The notes: a model not told the origin generated them from the sequence alone. A stretch of 64,000 bases of DNA from Punctularia strigosozonata HHB-11173 SS5 (GCF_000264995.1 NW_006767437.1:488158-552157), one strand, 5' to 3'. Positions 25,501 to 37,365 are shown, counted from the first letter of the stretch. Numbers and translations are program-made.

Positions 25501-28500
25501 TGTATTCCATGCATCACTACAGTAGTCAACACCGTACTACACCTTCGAAACTTCATGCCTCCGCGTGCTAAGGACCCATTGGCGTACAACCAGTGGCTAT
25601 CGGTGGACTTCGTGCTACTCAGCCGGAGCGCTGTTGCATGCGGATCTTATACCACGGCCCTTCTGTTCCTCGAACTCGCTTTGGAACATAGCACTAGAAC
25701 ACCTGGAGAACAGCCCTTGCCCGAAGATGTTTTGTACGATATCTACAGCCATATCGGAGAGCCAGACGGGTTCTACGGCATCAAGACAAGCGATCTGCGG
25801 CAGTTCCTGGTCAAACGCCTTCACCACGAAAAGCAATGGGACAAAGCTTTCCAGTTTCATGGTGCGGCCATGGAGGCCGTTAAATCGGATCAAAACGAGA
25901 TGGAAGGCGTATTGCAATCCTTGCACGCGTTCGGCTTCAATCGGCTTGCTTTATCCACGCTACATGAGAACTTTAGTGCGGACATGCCCTCCATCGGCGG
26001 TAGGACAGCCATCATGAGCTATTCAATCGGATGGCGAACAGAAACATGGGACTTGCCTCAACACCGAACTGAGCAAAGCTCGAGCGCAGCGCTTTATACC
26101 GCTTTCAAGGCTGTTCACCGGGAGAGGGACGATCTTTCTATCAACGACACCGTTCGAAGCATGCTTGTTCAAGAGATGACGCGGTTGAAGTCTTTGGGAA
26201 ACGAGAATGTGACAGAGATCCGGGAAGTTACTCGCACTCTGATGTGTTTGAGCCAGATGGGTCAATGGCGCAGTCGTGGTATCACTACCAACTTCCAGTC
26301 ATATCAAATCAACGACCAAGTTTGGGAAGGAATTTCCTCGATTGATCCCGATTTAGAGTGTGTTTCTCAGCCTCAGCAACCTCAGGCTCGTCGCTGTACT
26401 GATTTTCTGCAGCTTCTCGGACCTAGAAGCAATCATGGCCACAAGAGTATCTCTTATCCGTGCAGTGCTGCAAAAGGAGCAGCGAGAGCAGATCGGGCAA
26501 TTGATCACGCCTTTCGCTCGGTGCTTGATTGAAGCGGAGCAAAAATGTCTGATCATGATCTCCGAGGCAGCTCGCGAATCGCGGCACTTACAAGTGGCCA
26601 TGAACTCCGTTATGTCCGCACAGACGCTTGAGACCGTTCCAACTCCGTATATATCCCAAGAGTTTGCTAGCGTTCTTTGGCTGCACAAAGAACAGAAACT
26701 GGCGATACAGCTGCTCAAGCAGCTCCTCAACGTCTCAAATACTTCCTCTCCTCGGCCAACGACGATCGATCCTTTGACCGATGCCGGCCTCATTGCCCGC
26801 CTGGTGATTGAACTCCACACGTCTAATCGCGAGAACTGATGCTGACAATGATCAGGGCGCTTGGGTAGCTGAAGCGTGCTTAGAGAAGCCTCTGGAGATT
26901 TTGACCAATTTCTTCGATGCCGCCGTTTCTCTACTTCCACGGGTGGATCCAGCAGATGCGAAAAGCCGACAGTCTCATGCCGCTGTATACCGCCAGTATG
27001 CCGTTTTCGCCGAACATCAGTATCAAGCAATTACGCAATCACCGGATGTCATCCGATGGAGGCTATATGCTGACAGGAAAAGACAGGAGATCAAGAACCG
27101 ACAAGAACAAATGCAAAGGTCACAGCGCAACTCCAGGGAATGGGCGGATATGATGAAAGAACAGAAACGTGCATGTGCGGTGCTGGAAGAGGATGAAGCT
27201 GCGTTCCAACGTCACAACGGCACCCGAGAACTTTTCTTGCGACAGGCCATCCTCATGTTCTCCCGCTGTTTGGAGGCCAGCGATTACTACGATGATGACT
27301 CTGCCCTGCGGCTGTGTTCCCTGTGGTTCGCGAACTTTGACCTTCCCGCCATTCAGGATGCTGTGCGTGACGCACTCGATCGGGTACCCTCGCGGAAATT
27401 TGTTTTCCTGGCTCATCAACTATCCGCACGAATGTCGCAGCACGAGTCAGATCAGCTGCCTGAATGCCAGGAGCATCTTCAGACGCTGCTGACGCGGATG
27501 TGCAAGCAGCATCCTTTCCATAGCCTCTATCAGGTGTTCTGTCTGATTCCGACACGACCATCCCCGGAGCCCACTTCGTCCCACAGAAGGCATTCGACCC
27601 GCCTGGAGCCCGCAGGCTCGCAGATAGGGCGTGTCACCGCAGCTCGCGGAATCTTTGACCGTCTGCGGAATGATGAGGTCACTGGCTTGAGAGTTCGCAA
27701 CGTCGAATATCTGTGTAAGGCATCTCTCGAGTGGGCACAATTGCCTATCAAACGTGACAAACGCTACGACAAGAGACACAACAAAGGACCCTATCCAGTT
27801 CCAGATTCCGCTGCGATTCTCACCATTCGCGATTTACCCGTCCCGGTGATCACCGCGCATACGCCTGTGGACCCATCAATGCAGTATACGAACTGTGTCT
27901 GGATATCGCGTTATGAATCGACTTTCCAGACAGCGGGTGGTATTAATCTGCCCAAGATATCTGTGTGCCTTGGTACGGATGGACGACCATACCGTCAGCT
28001 CGTGCGTACTCAGGGACAACAGTGCGAAAATATGAAACTGACCGGATCCCATAGTTCAAGGGAGAAGGCGACGATGATCTTCGACAGGATGCGGTCATGG
28101 AACAGGTATTCGATCTCGTCAATGTTGTACTGCGAAGAGATCGGGAGACGCGGCGTCAGAAACTCAGCGTCCGAGGCTACAAAGTCATACCTTTAGCCCC
28201 CCAAGCCGGCATTTTGGAATTTGTAGGCAATACTCAGCCTTTGCAAGGCTGGTTGTTCGCTGCGCATACTAGGCGAGTATCGACGTGTTGCATAGTTTTG
28301 ATCATCGGCTAACCCTGCGCAGGTATCGGCCTCAGGACATCACACCCAATGAGACGTGGCAGTCGATACAGGCCAAACGGGCGGCAACCGCTAACAAGCC
28401 AAATCAAGCGGAAGAACTTCACGCTCATTTTTGTGCACTGCTGGAACGATTCAGGCCAGTGATGCGGCATTACTTCACGGAGAGGCACAAGACGCCCATG

Positions 28501-29247
28501 TCCTGGTTTGCGTTACGGTTGAATTACAGCCGCAGTGTGGCTACAAATTCTATCGTTGGACATATCCTTGGGCTCGGCGACCGTCACACATCCAACATCT
28601 TGATCGACAACGGCACCGGCGAAGTTGTGCACATAGACCTCGGTATCGCATTCGAACAGGTCGGCAAAAGGGCAGCATCCTAGCATATCAATACTAAGCG
28701 CTTCTTCACAGGGAAAACTGCTTCCCATTCCCGAGCGCGTGCCGTTCCGTATGACAGCCGACATGGTAGACGGGTTGGGAAGCTCAGGTACACAAGGGGT
28801 CTTCCAACGATGTGCAGAAGAAACTTTGCGAGTCCTCAGGGATGGATCTGAAGTAATACTCACCGTCCTCGAGGTTTTCCGACATGACCCGCTACATTCA
28901 TGGTGAGATCCAAGCTAAGGACATCGAACGGTTTGCTGACCATAGCCCAGGACTGCGAACGAAGTGAAATTCAAACGGGTGCAGGAGGCGGCGCCTCTGG
29001 AAACGATCCGCCATATATTCGGCATCGACATCGCAAATGGCAGCGCTGATGAGGCTGCTGATCGCGCTCTCAATACAGTCAAGCGCAAGCTGGATAAGTC
29101 ACTCAGTGTCGAATATACCGTCAACGAGCTTTTGGCAGAGGCTACCGATACCTTCAATCTGGCAAACATGTTTCAAGGTGAGGTGCTTCCTCTCAGATCT
29201 CGTCCGCATGCTGAAACCAGACCATAGGCTGGGGCCCATATCTTTGA
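19530..29247 (+). CDS. TEL1: Tel1/ATM checkpoint kinase
   Basis: Seen: a multi-exon gene of 9.7 kb, about 3,000 codons. The N-terminus has a TAN-like motif (LESNKITARQAGLTGLREYF). A long helical-repeat region follows (19.6-25 kb), then a FAT region (about 25-27.5 kb). The PI3K-like kinase domain has LGLGDRHTSNILID and VVHIDLGIAFEQ (about 28.5-28.65 kb) and PERVPFRMTADMVDGLG. The last intron, starting GTGAGG and ending CATAG at 29227, restores the FATC ending FQGWGPYL with stop at 29245-29247. Known: Tel1 is recruited by Mre11-Rad50-Nbs1 to double-strand breaks and telomeres and phosphorylates SQ/TQ sites. The start at 19530 (MASLNN) places the TAN motif near the N-terminus, as in the family. 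Catalytic residues look intact. It is convergent with PUS1, 119 bp away. Confidence 0.92.
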
Positions 29248-29366
29248 CGACTTTCATGCAACTTCATCAGGATCACTGTAAAACATCGCACGCCTGTGTA
29301 GCCATAATAATCATTCAACAGAGATATGCTGTATCGCATGAGACAGTTCGTGAATAACGAAGTCGC

Positions 29367-31549
29367 TCAGCTATCCCGGTCGCCTGAGTCGTGTTTCTCA
29401 TTCAGATTTTCTGCATCTTCCTCGTCAGCCTCAAGGTCAACCTCGACCGGTTTCGAGAAGTCGGTGGTGTCGAATTTCTTCTTTTCCTTGAACGGATTAG
29501 TGCGCTTCTCGCCCGGCTTCCAGACCGATTCAGGAGGTATAATACCCTTCCTGTTCAGCCAAAGCAGATCGGGGCCGGCGTAGGCGTCGAGGAACCGAAT
29601 CCAAGCGTCAAATCTGGGCGTCAACGCGCATCTCAGTGATGAGCGCATAAGAGGAAACGGGCAGGCACAACTGACATGCCATCCCTATCCTCGACAGCTC
29701 GCATGTTCTCATAGATGAACTCTTGCTTGAACTCGTCTATGGCTGTTCTGTGTACCTCGAAATCGATCGGAGGCCGATATCGTTCGTCCATGATCGGGAT
29801 TCCTTCGTTCGCTTTCGCGACCCGTTTATTGTATGTCTCGAAAATTGGGTATTCGAGAAGCAAACCAAGGGCAGGCATCTTCGGGATTAGCACCTTGCGT
29901 GGACCAAATAGCTGCGATACACGAGTTGTAGCGGGCGCGAGAGGATAAATGCAATACTTACCTCTTCGATGATCGAAGGTGGACATGAGCATCGGGTAAC
30001 TAGAACCAGTGTGGAAATCATTTTGCGCTGGGATGCTGAGGATGAGAGCGGCGAGCCGGCAGGATGACTGGTACACTCACGATCTGGCCGCAGGAGTGCT
30101 TGTCAGCAACACCTTCGATCAAGAAAGTGTTAAACTCATGCATACCTGATGAAGCATGAAGCTCTGTCCGTGAAACATGACCGGGAGCCATTCCGTCTCT
30201 CCGTGGACTTCAGGGGCCTGGACCTTTAAAACAACGAGATAATGAGATACCGCATTGATATACCCTTCCGAACAATTACCTCGATCTTCTTCATGTAACG
30301 GGAACACGATGCTTCGCGGTATTCTTTCCCGACGGTGAAGTTGTGAAAATTGTGCGAACCCTCGAATTTGCTCGCGGCTTCGCGTATCCGTGACAACGTC
30401 GCTTCGTCGATCCTCCACTCCCGTTTCCGTTTGAGTTCCTGTTCAGGAGCCGCAATCGAATCAATGTCCTTCCAGAAGGGATGCTTAGGGATGTCATTCT
30501 CATCCAAACCAAGTTCCAGAGATTTTCGATTCAGCGAACGATCCAGGCCGCTTTGAGGTCTTGGAGGGATGAGTAGGTGAGTGGGGAAGAAGTAGGTATA
30601 TTTTCTACTATCGCAGGAGCTGAGAACATCGTCAATATGACTGATCGTCGCTAGTCAATAAAGATTGTACTCACTTGCGGGCGTTGAACGCATTTTGTAC
30701 GCGAATCTGTGTCGGCGCGTGAGACGCTGCTGCACCGAGGTTGAGTGCAAGGATTGCGTTAACCCACGAAACTCCAGACTCGTATTTGAGGCGGTAGCAG
30801 TTCGTTGATGCGAGAGACCAGGTCGGGTACGCCGGGCACTTCCATGATCATTTTCATGGATACGATGTTGCCCGCAGCTGCGATGTGTACTTAGATTGGC
30901 CCACTATGACACCTAAACGCGTAAATCGTACCATGGACGCCCGCATCTGTGCGAGCAGCTCGTGCAAGGCTGACCTGAGTTCATGACATTAGAACGACTT
31001 TCGCAGGGACGAAGCCTCTGAACGGACTTTGTTGGGGTCGTCCGCGTTGTCTTGAGAGATTGCCCCCGCTTCCACCATGACATTGAACAGCGTGTTTTCG
31101 ACGGTCCGAACGTTCTGCTCCAGCGGCTGTCTGACGCAACGAGTTCCATGGTCAGTACCAGATTTTCTACATAATGCGATCACACACATCTGCATCCCAC
31201 TGAATCCCGTTCCATTAAAGCCTAGGAGAATCGCACACTGTCGCTTCGGCAGTCTGGACACCTTTGAACCGTCTACATCTCCTTCGCCTGCCTCCTGCCT
31301 TCTGTTCCCTCCCTTCTTTCTCGCGATCTGTTCTCGACGATTAAACTTCTCGAGAGATTTCTGGTTCCGCCCACGGCCCTTGCCACGACGGGGTGCGTCG
31401 CCGTGAAGTGATGACTTGCTCTCCAGTTCTGTAGACGCTGCCGCCTCTGATTCCTTGTGTTCTGTAACTTCGCCTTGTGTTTCGTCGATTCGTGGGCGTT
31501 TCATTGGACGTTCCGTCTCGTTGGGTAAAGTCGCCCGTGCGCCTTCCAT
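29367..31549 (-). CDS. PUS1: Pus1-type tRNA pseudouridine synthase (TruA family)
   Basis: Seen: several exons on the minus strand. The N-terminus starts MEGARATLPNETERPMKRPR and is charged, with nuclear-signal-like clusters. The TruA fold begins at KRQCAILLGFNGTGFSGMQ. The catalytic aspartate lies in ARTDAGVH, read from the minus strand near 30930-30950. Then come NIVSMKMIMEVPG, a SRINELLP-type segment and HNFHNFTVGKEYREA (about 30290-30370), an RNA-binding hallmark. The C-terminus is acidic and Lys-rich, with its stop at 29367. Known: Pus1 converts uridine to pseudouridine in tRNAs (for example positions 27, 28, 34 and 36) and in U2 snRNA. The start at 31549 is the ATG that gives the usual charged leader; an upstream in-frame ATG at 31684 is possible but has no family support. 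Confidence 0.88.
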
Positions 31550-32220
31550 AGCAGACTGCGACAAAGTGCGACAGTAAAAGGAGCTCCTTTGGACCTCTGA
31601 AGAAGATATCCTCGCGAGTTGTATTGACGAAGGACAATACGATGTCAAGTTCAAGATCCTGTAAATGAAGCCGATGCATATCATGTGCGATGCAGCGAAC
31701 GTTTTAGGCGCTCTGCGCTCGACGAGCGCCTAAAGCTTGTTTTTTTGCGTGATGCTGTTCCCTTCGACGACCTTGTTTTACATCGCCTTTAGGTAATCGG
31801 CACGATTTCCAGCAGCACCTTTGAATATACTATCAAAGACGTGTATCGCATATTCAGATTTCATCTCGAACGAAATGCACAAGGACAGAAGCAGAGGTGG
31901 ACTGACTGGCGAGTCAATGTGTCAGTACCTATAAGTAAGAGTACTGCCTTGTCAATCGCCTGCTTTTGGTGTCAGTTGTTCTCTTGCTTACGCACAAAGC
32001 ATGTCAAGACGCTGCTTCTGGAACAAGTTCCGTCTATATAACGGCTGGCTTCGAAGCCTTTAGGCCTGGATTCAATCATTAGCCACTTCTCACTGAACCA
32101 TCCCTAACGCATCGCTCTGACCCGTGAGCGTGTTCACGGATCCCTTACGAAAGTAAGTAGCAATGCTCTATAACATTGGAAAGGTATCTTCATGCGCTTG
32201 TACGAAACAGGACCTGCGCG
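31550..32220. other. intergenic between PUS1 and the F-box pseudogene
   Basis: About 670 bp of divergent promoter-type sequence. It contains the perfect inverted repeat described separately. No gene was recognised. Confidence 0.4.
31703..31734. repeat. perfect 10-bp inverted repeat (hairpin) followed by a T-run
   Basis: TTTAGGCGCT (31703-31712) and AGCGCCTAAA (31725-31734) are exact reverse complements around a 12-nt GC-rich loop. A run of seven T follows near 31740. It lies about 155 bp upstream of the PUS1 start. It resembles a hairpin-plus-T-run terminator, or a palindromic protein-binding site. Its role is unknown. Confidence 0.7.
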
Positions 32221-33531
32221 ATGCATAAACTGCCTACGGAAATTCTCTGCTATATCATCCTTAATTACATCTCGTTTCATGGCTCCACCACCCCCGCTTC
32301 ATACTTGCACGTCAAGGAGTGTCTAGCGCTTATGCACGTTTGCAGACGGTGACGGGAAGTTGCGATTGACTATCCTCCATTGTGGGCAATTATTTCACGT
32401 ACGCGGCACACGGACCTGGAAACCGGACGCGATACTCCTCTGGAATGCATTATAGAGCATTCATGGTCCTCCCAGCCACCTTACCCCGTCATCGTACCCA
32501 TCCTGGAGCAGATGTGTGGTCTTCATTTCAGCCAGAGTGTCATGATGGTCGGACAAGCTGCTTGTGGAACAACTGTTTCTTCAGCCTGCACCCTTACTTC
32601 ACGAGTTGTGTTTGGTTCATGCCCATGTCCCGGAACGGCTGCTAAACAGCCATGTCCCGCAGCTTCTGTCCCTGCGCATACAGAGTTCGCGCATTCGCTG
32701 GGATATGGCCTTCACTCACTCAACGATACGAAATCTCAAACATCTCATACTGGAGAGCTGTCACGGTCGCGATGGTCAACCTTTCCGATGACGCTCCGAA
32801 AGCTCATTGGGTCACTGACGCGAATGCCTTTCCTCGAGGAACTCCGGCTGCCCAATACTCGTTATGTCTCAGATGGTAACGATGCATCCTGCCGCGTCGT
32901 GACGCCGGATCATCTCAAGATCCTAGAATTAAAGGCAGGCGCCGAGGACACCTCTGCGTTGCTATACCACCTTCGGGTTCCCCGTCGTACCGTGTTGGAC
33001 ATTCATGTTATGGGTTCCTATCCTCACACCCCTATCCACGTCGAGTTACTTACGCGCCTCGAAACTCTCGTCACGGGTGCGTGGCAGGGAGCTCCAATCC
33101 GCAGACTGGATCACCACCGCACTTCTTTTGATCGCACCGAAGTCGCTGCCTACGATCAAGCAGGAACACCCGTCGTTCGTATAGACTGCACCGTTCGGCC
33201 CGTGCAGGATGTCCTTCGAGGGCTATGGCTAGCCCATGTTCAGGAACTAAACATTGTGGGTGAAGGTCATCGGAACCACCGAGGTCTTAGTGCTCGCTAT
33301 CTTGTTGAGGCCTGCGGCGCAGTGGAGATTCTCAATCTCCAGTCGGCAGACGCCTGCGCTGCATTCCTGCCGTTCCTTGATCCTCAGCCAGCGACTTCAA
33401 CTGCGACCGCGAGCGAGGCACGGATCCTTGCACCTGCGAACTGCGTTTTGCTTGGGTCGACCTCAAGCACCCACGAACGAGTCTCTGCGACATCTTGGTC
33501 GCACGTTATGAAGCAACGCAGCGCATGCTAA
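32221..33531 (+). pseudogene. F-box gene, broken by a stop and frame changes
   Basis: Seen: from ATG 32221 an F-box opens with KLPTEILCYIILNYI and ALMHVCRR. The next codon is TGA (32350-32352) where F-box proteins of this class have Trp (TGG), and the same frame carries on with REVAIDYPPLWAIISRTR. The coding signal then changes frame around 32545-32563 (into LLVEQLFLQPAPLLHELCL, SLRIQSSRIRWD) and returns to the first frame around 32780-32800 (MPFLEELRLPN). The frame then stays open to 33531. Known: agaricomycete F-box genes turn over quickly. Inferred: a decaying gene copy. Alternatives are unrecognised introns or sequencing errors, but the TGG-to-TGA change sits inside a conserved motif where no intron fits. 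Confidence 0.7.
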
Positions 33532-33988
33532 TGTTACACAACACATCAATACAACGCGCGATTTCGGCGACAGAAGGGTGGACGTTGCCCGGCTGGAATC
33601 ATCGTCGGGCCGGACGCCATTCAGTGGAAAGAACCTCGGGAAGGGCCTGACAGTAACAGACGCACAATGGCTTTCCGCGCGACCAGCGATAGGCGTCCGG
33701 GTGGATAATGCCTCCGATATATCACTATCGGAAGTCCGTTGGACAGAACCTGCGATAGGCTGTTTGTGAATGAATCTCGCTGCGTCATATGTAGGTAGTC
33801 TTGTCTATGCTGGAGAATGTGGGAAGCATGCTTAACGTCTTACGCCAGGATTATGGTGCGAAAGGTGACTGCAGGCGGATACGGATGCATACACTGTCTT
33901 GGTGTATATCTACGACTACAAATGATGTCGATACAATGTATATTATTATGGACCGTTGGCATCTAAAACCGTTACTGAAGATGACACC
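33532..33988. other. intergenic, nothing recognised
   Basis: About 450 bp between the broken F-box gene and the xylulokinase stop. The right part probably contains the xylulokinase 3' untranslated region. Confidence 0.4.
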
Positions 33989-35779
33989 TCAAGCAGAACC
34001 GAAGTTTGCGCAGAGTCGCACAACCTCGTCCTCGCACCTCCTGTACGGCTCTACGAAGCTCTCGTACAGCGCGGTCAGCTCGTGTTTTTCCGGCTTGGCG
34101 ACCTCTCGCATGCGCTCCGGCTGACCCGCGACCATCTCTTCGTACGTTCCGCGTCCGCCCTGCATGGCACGCCACCACGCGAACTTAGCGAGTACGGCGC
34201 CGCCCGCCGCGGCGCCTTGCTGCCCGCCGTCGGCGACGAAGACGTGCATTCCGAATATGTCCGCGGCGATCTGGCGGATGACGGCGTTGGCGGAGCCACC
34301 GCCGGTGACGATCAGTCGCTGGAGGGGCGGCGCGGAGGGTGGGAGGATCGCGGCGATGCGGGACTTGATGGAGAGCAGCTGCGACTCGAGGATCGCGCGG
34401 GGGTGCGCGGTAAGCGGAAGCGCGTCGATGCGCGCGATCGCGCCGGTGGAAGGTTGCGCGGCGTCGAAGGCGAAGAAGAATTCGCCTTGGACGTTCGGGG
34501 GGATGATCTCGGGGAGAGGGAAGTAGAAGCCGAGCTTGCCGTCGTTGCCGGCGGGTGTTTGCTGTACGAGGGCGTTGTACTTGCTCCAGTCGCCATCGGC
34601 GTAGGTATCCCGGATGTGATCGCGGGCCAGGGCACCGTTCTTGTAACAGAGCATGGCGATGTGAGCATCCGGGGTGGTAGGATACGAGAGGAGGTGGGAG
34701 GTCGTGAATCGGACTGGGGCCGTGTCCGCCGGCGGGATCGAGAGGAGCAGCGTGGTTGAGGTTCCAAGAGATAGGATGGCATCGCCTGGCGTAGACAGCG
34801 AGACGACGGTTGCAGGATTGTCGCCGGTGAAGGGTGCAACAATACACTCCGGGTTAAAGCCCCATCGTTCCGTCCAATAGGAAGCAATGTTCCCGAGAAC
34901 CGTGCCGCCTAGCACGGGCTCGGGCCCGAGCTTGGCAGCAAGTTCGGGTCCACCGCAGGCAAGGAGAAGGGCTTCATCCCATTTGCAGGTAATGATGTCC
35001 ATCAAGTTCATCCCGCTCGCATCAGAACATTCTATCGGAGCGATCTTGCCCAAGAATAACGATGGAAGCCACGAAGATACGAGAGATATCCTCGATGTTG
35101 CGGCATACGCCTCCGGGTCGGTGCGCCTAATCTGCGACGTGGCACAAGATCAGCGTCGCAAAGAGATACGCCACTGGAGCACGGTATTAACCTTCTTGAT
35201 TTGCGTTCCGGTGAACCGCTCGTAGGCGCGGCTACCGGTGAGATCGGCAAGTGCTTGCGGACCGCCGACGGCTTCCTCGAGCTCCCGACATTCACGCGTC
35301 GTGCTTGAGTCTTGCCAGATGGGCGCATCGGGGAGTGAAAATGCGCCGGGAGAAAGTTGAGTGAGTGGTGCCGTGGCATCCAGAGAAGCGAGAGCGTGCT
35401 CCGCATCCTGGGACCAGTACACCGAGCCGTGTTGCTGCAGCGGCAAGTGAAGGTTAACCGGCAGATTCGCATTACCAATCGACAAGTCGCGTACCTGTCC
35501 GTCGCCAGAGACGGCGGCGATGCGATCGAACTCGACGCCGGCTTGCTTCATACGGTGCATGAGCAGATCCATCGCTTCAAGCCACATCTTGACCGGGCTG
35601 GTCACTTGTCCCCCCGGCCCGCGAATGGCTCCGTTGGTGGTACGATAGGATGGAAGATCTCTGTCGAAGTTGACAGCAGATTCGTGGACCACGGCCGAGT
35701 CTTCGTTGATGAGGACGCCCTTCAGCCCTTGGGTAGATAGGTCAAGACCAAGGAAGAGAGGGTCGTGAATGGCGGCCAT
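33989..35779 (-). CDS. D-xylulokinase, 576 aa
   Basis: Seen: exon 1 is 35192-35779 and exon 2 is 33989-35131, joined in phase 0 across a 60-nt intron (GTTAAT donor, GCAG acceptor). The N-terminal FGGY-kinase phosphate loop is LGLDLSTQGLKGVLI. AVSGDGQ follows, then a C-terminal ATPase half with LSLGTSTTLLLS and a late Gly-rich nucleotide motif (IVTGGGSANAVIRQIAADIF). The length of 576 is normal for fungal xylulokinases. Known: the enzyme phosphorylates D-xylulose to D-xylulose-5-phosphate, feeding pentose from xylan breakdown into the pentose phosphate pathway in the cytosol. A 44-bp element, repeated in inverted orientation further upstream, lies 180 bp before this start codon. A GTTAAT donor is uncommon but the join is clean. 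Confidence 0.92.
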
Positions 35780-35958
35780 GGGTGATGAGTTGCGCTGGGA
35801 ATGGGTGTAGCAGGGACATTGCAGGGTCGTGATGAGCTTTTATGGTGTGGGGGGGGCGGCAGAAGGTCAGGCGAGCACTGCCACTGGCTGCCCCGCGCTT
35901 TGCCGTCGGGTTTCCCCGCAGATGCTCCGGTCGGAAGGTCCGGGCCAGCTGCCCGCAA

Positions 35959-36002
35959 TACTATATGAGATGGTCTCTTCGGCCAGATGGTCGAATCGGC
36001 CA
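35959..36002 (+). repeat. left arm of a 44-bp inverted repeat
   Basis: This arm starts TACTATATGAGAT and ends GTCGAATCGGCCA. By eye, 39 of 44 positions match the reverse complement of 36745-36788. Weaker similarity (TCCG followed by TCGGAA) continues about 30 bp outward on both sides. Possible terminal repeat of a short non-autonomous element. Confidence 0.75.
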
Positions 36003-36744
36003 GTCACTGACACGTCACATCTCCGCGCTGATGTCCCATCAGAAACTTTGGTACTCCGCTCGGGGTGGCCGACTCGTCCTCAACAGACGATTTTTCGTAC
36101 GATGTCTGAAGCTCACGTTCTATTATGAAGGATGTAAGCTACAGTAACAGCAACAATTTACAGCTAGCCGTGAGTAAGAACATAGTCTGAATGAGTATCG
36201 TGGTGATTAAGAGTCAAGGTCGTCAACAAGCATGTTTGAATCAGAACTCCCCGGGCAATCATGCGAGGCTTCATCAGATGTTGGGTCGAGAGATGTCAGA
36301 TGCGATGTGGAATCGGGGCAGGCTCTTTGCGCAGAGCGTCGGGAAGACTTGAAAAGGCCTGCAAACCGGTTGAGCTTGCTCTCGAACAGCGAGTCTGTCG
36401 TACTTTGATGCTGTCGTCCAATTCGGATAGTGTGTGCTCCGCTGCGTTTCTGGGTTCGATCTGCACCCATTGGCAGAGCAATACTAACATGAAAATGAGT
36501 GAATACTTGTCTGTCGTCGCGTTGCCTGACGCGTTGCGACGCGTTCAGTGTTTGAACTCCGGCCGGCTGTCATCCGGCATTGTCGGCACCACATCACACA
36601 GCGTGACTCGACCGACATTGTCTACCTCAACTTTGAGCAGTGTAACTCGCTATATTATGCTCTCAAAACAACTTAAAACACAGTATATTGGGACAGTCAA
36701 AGAATGAAGTCGAACTGTGCCGTGGAACGTGAGATATAGCAGGG

Positions 36745-36788
36745 TGGCCGATTCGACGATGTGGCCGAAGTGATGATCTCATATAGTA
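36745..36788 (-). repeat. right arm of a 44-bp inverted repeat
   Basis: Reverse complement of the left arm at 35959-36002, with five mismatches and no gaps. The two arms span about 0.83 kb. No target-site duplication could be fixed by eye because the outer ends are indistinct. Confidence 0.75.
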
Positions 36789-37231
36789 CACTCGCCTCCG
36801 CCAGCGCAGTTCCGACGGACGTCTCTCACCGAACGTTCTGGGCCGAACGTCCTCACCCCGCACGGGCCATCCGACCCCAGTCCCGGCCCCTCAGACAGCT
36901 TTCGTTCACGTCATCATGCTGGCCTTACCGATACTTAGTAATTTCATCGGACGCGTAGAGGAGGAGGGAGGTCAGCATGCCTCGGGAGAATGAGCACATG
37001 TGTGAGGCATTCACCCGAACCGTCCACATTGAAGGTGGACCCTGGATGAAGAAGTAGGCATCGTGCTTCTCAACTTAAAGTAAGTATGAATGGAAGACAC
37101 TGCATAGATCTCCGGGCAATAACGGAAGGAGGAGGGAGGGGAGGGTGCGTTCAGGATGATTTTTACTATGCTCCGGCCTGCTATCACGTACATTGATTAC
37201 TAGAATGAACTTCCACGTCTCCCACGCCTGA

Positions 37232-37317
37232 GGCCTGGTGGTCTAGTGGTATGATTCCTTCTTAGGGATTTCAGTCATATATGGAGGAGGTCCCGGGTTC
37301 AATCTCCCGCTAGGCCC
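37232..37317 (+). tRNA. tRNA-Pro (anticodon AGG) with a 14-nt intron
   Basis: Seen: a 7-bp acceptor stem (GGCCTGG with CTAGGCC, one G-U pair), D-arm GTCTAGTGGTATGAT as in fungal tRNA-Pro, and an anticodon stem CCTTC/GGAGG. The loop is TTAGGG plus T, giving anticodon AGG. The T-loop is TTCAATC. A 14-nt insertion at 37268-37281 falls one base 3' of the anticodon, the canonical tRNA-intron site. The T-stem (CCGGG/TCCCG) has one C-C mismatch and one G-T pair, which is mildly unusual. Known: such introns are removed by the tRNA-splicing endonuclease. The gene is followed by a poly-C tract. Confidence 0.85.
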
Positions 37318-37345
37318 ACTCTTTCGTGTGAGCAACATGTCGGGT

Positions 37346-37365
37346 CCCCCCCCCCCCCCCCCCCC
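37346..37365 (+). repeat. poly-C tract, 20 nt
   Basis: An uninterrupted run of 20 cytosines about 30 bp downstream of the tRNA. Such tracts are prone to length error in sequencing. Confidence 0.9.

Larger units (their letters stand above)
35780..37231. other. intergenic region with an inverted-repeat pair
   Basis: The promoter of xylulokinase lies at the left. The two arms of the inverted repeat are listed separately. Between them is a minus-strand frame (36207-36470, 87 codons, Ser/Asp-rich end) with no recognisable domain. It might be a fragment of a small gene but is not called. Confidence 0.4.

Noticed and set aside
33956-34759. 267-codon plus-strand open frame
   Set aside because: Antisense shadow of the xylulokinase second exon; composition (Arg/Glu/Gly-rich) mirrors the opposite strand.
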